The translations under genes and the position numbers were made by a program. Below, piece by piece: positions 60,850 to 64,000 of a stretch of 64,000 nt of DNA. The DNA lies in assembly GCF_015040615.1 (NCBI RefSeq), contig NZ_CP060402.1, forward strand, positions 3,348,001 through 3,412,000, read 5' to 3'. The notes beneath the pieces are model-generated. The model saw nothing but the letters and a program-made list of their open reading frames with translations, searched no databases and had not been told where the DNA came from. This DNA comes from Microbacterium sp. YJN-G (GTDB taxonomy: Bacteria; Actinomycetota; Actinomycetes; Actinomycetales; Microbacteriaceae). How positions within the stretch are numbered: position 1 is the stretch's first letter; each line of letters starts with the position of its first letter.

Positions 60850-61547
60850 TCTGGGTCGGCGACAATCTGGATCTCATCCTGGAGCTCGCGCTCGTGCACC
60901 TGCGGCAGAGCGTGATCCCGATCGTGCTGGGACTGCTGCTGTCGATCCCGCTCGGCTGGGTCGCCTGGCGCTTCCGCCTGGTCCGCGGTCCGATCATCGT
61001 GCTCACCGGGCTGCTGTACACCATCCCCTCGCTCGCGCTGCTGATCCTCATGCCGGCGGTGATCGGCTACTCCGCCACCGAAGAGCCGAACCTCGTCATC
61101 GCTCTGACCATCTACGCGATCGCCATCCTCGTGCGCGCCGTCGCCGATGGGCTCGACTCGGTCGACGCCGACGTGCGACAGGCCGCCACCGCCATGGGCT
61201 ACGCCGCCCCTCGCCGCTTCCTCGCCGTCGAACTGCCGCTCGCCGGCCCCGTGATCCTCGCCGGCCTGCGGGTCGCGGCCGTCAGCACGATCTCGCTGGC
61301 CACCGTCGGCATCCTGATCGGCGTCTCGAACCTCGGCTACCTGTTCACCAACGGGCTGCAGCGGCGCATCATCGCCGAGGTGCTCGCCGGGGTCGTCGCG
61401 GTGGTCGTCATCGCCCTGGTCGTCGACGGCCTGCTCGTGCTGCTCGGGCGGATGCTGATGCCCTGGACCCGCGCGACAGCCGGAGCTTCACGGCAGACGA
61501 GCGGAACCGCGAACTCCCGCCGGGCCGTGGTGAGGGCAGCCGCATGA
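60846..61547 (+). CDS. opuCB: Osmoprotectant ABC transporter permease
   Basis: This 233-residue membrane protein has five or six helices and the permease coupling signature (AATAMGYAAPRRFLAVELPLAGPVILAGLR, cited by AATAMGY and LPLAGPVILAG) of OpuC/ProW-type transporters. It starts with GTG 60846, overlapping opuCA by 4 bp, and overlaps the next permease by 4 bp. It forms the channel with the second permease. Confidence 0.9.
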   Translation: MIWVGDNLDLILELALVHLRQSVIPIVLGLLLSIPLGWVAWRFRLVRGPIIVLTGLLYTIPSLALLILMPAVIGYSATEEPNLVIALTIYAIAILVRAVADGLDSVDADVRQAATAMGYAAPRRFLAVELPLAGPVILAGLRVAAVSTISLATVGILIGVSNLGYLFTNGLQRRIIAEVLAGVVAVVVIALVVDGLLVLLGRMLMPWTRATAGASRQTSGTANSRRAVVRAAA

Positions 61548-62293
61548 ACCTGTTCGCCGACGCCCTCGCCTGGCTGTTCTCCCCCGAACGGCTGCAGGGC
61601 CAGTACGCCCTGCCCGTGCTGCTCGGCGAGCACCTGTTCTACACCGTCATCTCCGTGGCCGTCGCCGCGGTCATCGCGCTGCCGGCCGGCTGGCTGATCG
61701 GCCACACCGGCAAGGGCCGCGAGATCGCCGTCGCGATCTCGGGCGCCGCCCGCGCGGTGCCGTCGTTCGGCCTGCTCGTGTTGCTGGTGCTCGTGCTCGG
61801 CGTCGTGCGCACCCCGCTGGCCGGGGTGATCACCTTCGTGCTGCTGGCGATCCCGTCACTGCTGGCCGGCGCGTACACCGGCTTCGAGGCCATCGACCGC
61901 CGCGTCATCGACGCCGCGAGAGCGATGGGCATGACCGAATGGCAGATCTTCACGAAGGTCGAGCTGCCGCTCGGGATGCCGCTGCTCGTCGGCGGCATCC
62001 GCTCGGCCCTGCTGCAGGTCATCGCGACCGTGACCATTGGCGCCTACGTCAATCTCGGCGGCCTCGGCTGGCCGATCATCCAGGGCATCCCGCTGCGCCG
62101 CTTCGACCAGGTGCTCGCCGGGGCACTGCTGGTCGCGCTGCTCGCCCTGATCGTCGACCTGCTGCTCGCGCTGGCACAGCGTGCCGTCGTCCCCGCCGGC
62201 ATCGACACCGGTCCCGCCGGCGGCGACACCGGCGCCGCACCGACCCGCTCCGAACGGCGCGCCGCCCGCTCGGCGGCATCCGCCATCGCCTGA
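61544..62293 (+). CDS. opuCD: Osmoprotectant ABC transporter permease
   Basis: This 249-residue permease has about six membrane helices and the coupling motif DAARAMGMTEWQIFTKVELPLGMPLLVGG (cited by ARAMGMTEWQ and LPLGMPLLVGG). It is paralogous to the preceding gene. The C-terminal 30 residues are Gly/Ala/Arg-rich. Start ATG 61544 overlaps the previous stop as ATGA. Confidence 0.9.
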   Translation: MNLFADALAWLFSPERLQGQYALPVLLGEHLFYTVISVAVAAVIALPAGWLIGHTGKGREIAVAISGAARAVPSFGLLVLLVLVLGVVRTPLAGVITFVLLAIPSLLAGAYTGFEAIDRRVIDAARAMGMTEWQIFTKVELPLGMPLLVGGIRSALLQVIATVTIGAYVNLGGLGWPIIQGIPLRRFDQVLAGALLVALLALIVDLLLALAQRAVVPAGIDTGPAGGDTGAAPTRSERRAARSAASAIA

Positions 62294-62338
62294 CCGCACC
62301 GTCCCCAAGACGACACCGTCCCCAGAGAGAGGCACACC

Positions 62339-63259
62339 ATGATCATCGCAAGGAAGTCCCGACTCGCCCTTGTCACCGGCGTCGCGCTGGCGGCGACGCT
62401 CGCGCTCGCCGGATGCGGCAGCAGCAACCCGCTCGAGGAGCCGACCGGCGACGACGGCGGCGACACCGCCGGTGACACGATCGTCGTCGGCTCGCAGGCC
62501 TACTACTCCAACGAGATCGTCGCCGAGGTCTACGCCCAGGCGCTCGAGAACGCCGGGTACACCGTCGACCGCAAGTTCAACGTCGGTCAGCGCGATGCGT
62601 ACATGCCCGAGGTCGAGTCCGGCGCGATCGACCTGTTCCCCGAGTACACCGGCAACCTGCTGGAGTACTTCGACGCCGAGGCGACCGCCACGAGCCCCGA
62701 CGACGTGTACGCGGCGCTGCAGGAGGCGCTGCCCGAGGGCCTCACCGCACTCGACTACGCCGAGGCCAGCGACCAGGACACCTACACGGTGCTGAAGTCG
62801 TTCGCCGACGAGAACGGCCTGGCCAGCATCGCCGACCTTTCGAAGCTGACCACCAAGCCGGTGCTGGGTGGCGCCCCCGAGCTCGAGCAGCGCCCGTATG
62901 GGCCGGCCGGCGCGAAGGAGATCTACGGCGTCGACCTGGGCTTCTCGGCCACCGCCGAGGGCACGCTCGACGCGCTGCTCGCAGGACAGGTGCAGGTGGC
63001 CGACATCTACACCGCGAGCCCCGCGTTCCAGACCGAGGAGATCGTCGCCCTCGAAGACCCCGAGAACATGATCCTCGCCTCGAACGTCGTGCCGATCGCC
63101 TCGAGCGACGTCGCCGACGGGATCGCCGAGGTCATCAACGCGATCAGCGCCCAGCTCGGCGCCGACGACCTCGTGGCGATGAACGTGCAGAGCACGGTCG
63201 ATCAGGCCTCTGCCGAGGACATCGCCGCGCAGTGGCTGGAGGACAACGGCCTGCTCTGA
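62339..63259 (+). CDS. opuCC: Osmoprotectant-binding lipoprotein of the ABC transporter
   Basis: This 306-residue protein has a lipoprotein signal (LALAGCGSS, lipidated Cys near residue 26) followed by a glycine-betaine-binding OpuAC-type domain: IVVGSQAYYSNEIVAEVYAQALENAGY, DLFPEYTGNLLEYF and VQVADIYTASPAF. It captures betaine, choline or a related solute outside the cell and delivers it to OpuCB/OpuCD, helping the cell face high osmolarity. AGAGAGG precedes the ATG. Ligand specificity not provable here. Confidence 0.92.
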   Translation: MIIARKSRLALVTGVALAATLALAGCGSSNPLEEPTGDDGGDTAGDTIVVGSQAYYSNEIVAEVYAQALENAGYTVDRKFNVGQRDAYMPEVESGAIDLFPEYTGNLLEYFDAEATATSPDDVYAALQEALPEGLTALDYAEASDQDTYTVLKSFADENGLASIADLSKLTTKPVLGGAPELEQRPYGPAGAKEIYGVDLGFSATAEGTLDALLAGQVQVADIYTASPAFQTEEIVALEDPENMILASNVVPIASSDVADGIAEVINAISAQLGADDLVAMNVQSTVDQASAEDIAAQWLEDNGLL

Positions 63260-63268
63260 TCCGCATTA

Positions 63269-63312
63269 CCCGCCAGGGCGCCGGGGTGCTCAGACCCGGG
63301 CGTCCTGGCGGG
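63269..63312. terminator. Bidirectional terminator after the osmoprotectant operon
   Basis: CCCGCCAGG (63269-63277) pairs with CCTGGCGGG (63304-63312), and inner GC-rich bases extend the stem to about 16 pairs. It lies between convergent genes, its right arm being the last codons of the AI-2E family gene. Confidence 0.7.
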
Positions 63313-64000
63313 GGATGAAGATCTTGTTGATGATGATGAGGATCGACGCGGTCGCCGGCACGGCCACGAGCGCGCCGAGCAGGCCCAGCAGCGTGCCGCC
63401 GGCCAGGGCGCCGATCACGACGAGCAGCCCGGGCACCGAGACCGTGCGGTTCATCACCCGCGGGGTGAGCACGTACGCCTCGACCTGGATGTAGATCAGG
63501 TACACCACCCCGAAGATCAGGGCGTGCAGCGGGTTCGCGAGCACCGCCGTCAGCGTGCCGATCGCGAGGAACACCAGCGGCCCGACCAGCGGGATCAGCG
63601 TGACCAGGAACGCCACCACCGCCATCAGCGGCGGGAACGGCAGCCCCAGGATCAGATAGAGGATCAGCGCCATGACGGCGTTCGCGAAGGCGAGGATCAC
63701 CATGCCCTGCACGTACCCGCCCACAGACTCGGTGATCTGGTCGACGATCTCGCGGATGCTCGTGCGGTGACGCGCGGGCGCCAGCCGCAGCATCGACGAC
63801 GTGATGCCCGGCAGCCCGACGACGAAGTACAACGTCAGCACGAACACGATCACGAACGCCGAGATGCCCGCCGCGATCGACGTGCCGACCTTCAGCGCAC
63901 CGCCGCCCAGAGCGGTCAGCGTCTTGCCGTCGGTGAGCAGCTTCTGGGCGTCGACGAGCAGCGAGTTGATCTGATCGCCGAACTGCTGCGTCAGGAACGC
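63290..64000 (-). CDS. AI-2E family transporter (C-terminal part)
   Basis: The frame is open to the right edge, so the N-terminus is missing; 236 codons are visible. Hydrophobic helices and the family region GYVQGMVILAFANAVMALILYLILGLPFPPLMAVVAFLVTLIPLVGP (cited by LPFPPLMAVVAF and LIPLVGP) match the AI-2E/PerM transporter family, which includes transporters of autoinducer-2 and Na+/H+ antiporters. A GTG at 63853 is not the true start because similarity continues upstream. Substrate unknown. Confidence 0.88.
   Translation of the reverse strand, partial: AFLTQQFGDQINSLLVDAQKLLTDGKTLTALGGGALKVGTSIAAGISAFVIVFVLTLYFVVGLPGITSSMLRLAPARHRTSIREIVDQITESVGGYVQGMVILAFANAVMALILYLILGLPFPPLMAVVAFLVTLIPLVGPLVFLAIGTLTAVLANPLHALIFGVVYLIYIQVEAYVLTPRVMNRTVSVPGLLVVIGALAGGTLLGLLGALVAVPATASILIIINKIFIPRQDARV

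Overview
The window is 64 kb of about 70% GC chromosomal DNA from an actinobacterium, most likely a Microbacteriaceae member such as Microbacterium. The pointers are the conserved crgA-srtE-trpG-pknB-pknA-pbpA-rodA-pstP-fhaB-fhaA-tRNA-Leu block, a NucS mismatch endonuclease, a DUF7882 protein and many TANNNT -10 boxes 6-7 nt before the start codon (leaderless genes). The order ppiA ... crgA ... trpG-pknB-pknA-pbpA-rodA-pstP-fhaB-fhaA matches the oriC-proximal region of Mycobacterium tuberculosis (Rv0009 to Rv0020c), so this is probably close to the replication origin. I saw no prophage, insertion sequence, rRNA operon or CRISPR array.

Layout. 0-2.9 kb: an auto-repressed TetR regulator with an ABC-2 exporter and an Imm5-like helical protein. 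2.9-8.7 kb: small metabolic and stress genes (class V aminotransferase, AraC regulator, DUF7882 protein, double UspA protein, DUF1801 protein, Nudix hydrolase, YbaK deacylase). 8.8-21.5 kb: the growth and division block, with cyclophilin, rhomboid protease, CrgA, sortase E, TrpG/PabA, two Ser/Thr kinases, PBP2-type transpeptidase, RodA, PP2C phosphatase and two FHA proteins, ending at tRNA-Leu(CAG). 21.6-31.3 kb: GDSL hydrolase, YbdK-type ligase, CsbD, a two-gene membrane operon with a HEXXH protease-like protein, a complex intergenic region before cspA, HAD phosphatase, NucS, and a divergent MFS/LacI pair around a palindromic operator.

31.4-37.8 kb: a complete, translationally coupled Mrp (Mnh) Na+/H+ antiporter operon with A and B fused. 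37.8-46.8 kb: alpha/beta hydrolase, penicillin acylase, argG, ZIP transporter, BadF-type sugar kinase and a FAD-Rieske oxidoreductase, separated by arrays of a short repeat (core CTGAGCCTGTCGAA). 46.8-48.7 kb: an AbiE-like pair (AbiEi-type regulator and AbiEii-type nucleotidyltransferase) with direct repeats at its promoter, the clearest accessory system here. 48.8-55.4 kb: a seven-gene MoxR-DUF58-VWA (Bat-like) operon. 55.5-64 kb: purA, a beta-propeller lactonase, a disulfide oxidoreductase, a four-gene OpuC-type osmoprotectant importer preceded by a short leader ORF, and the 3' part of an AI-2E family transporter gene.

Themes. Most operons are tightly coupled by ATGA or GTGA overlaps. A family of short interspersed repeats sits between genes and has also entered coding sequence, giving low-complexity tails or inserts in MrpC, the OpuC ATPase and a VWA protein. 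Several intergenic regions hold long inverted repeats whose function is unknown.
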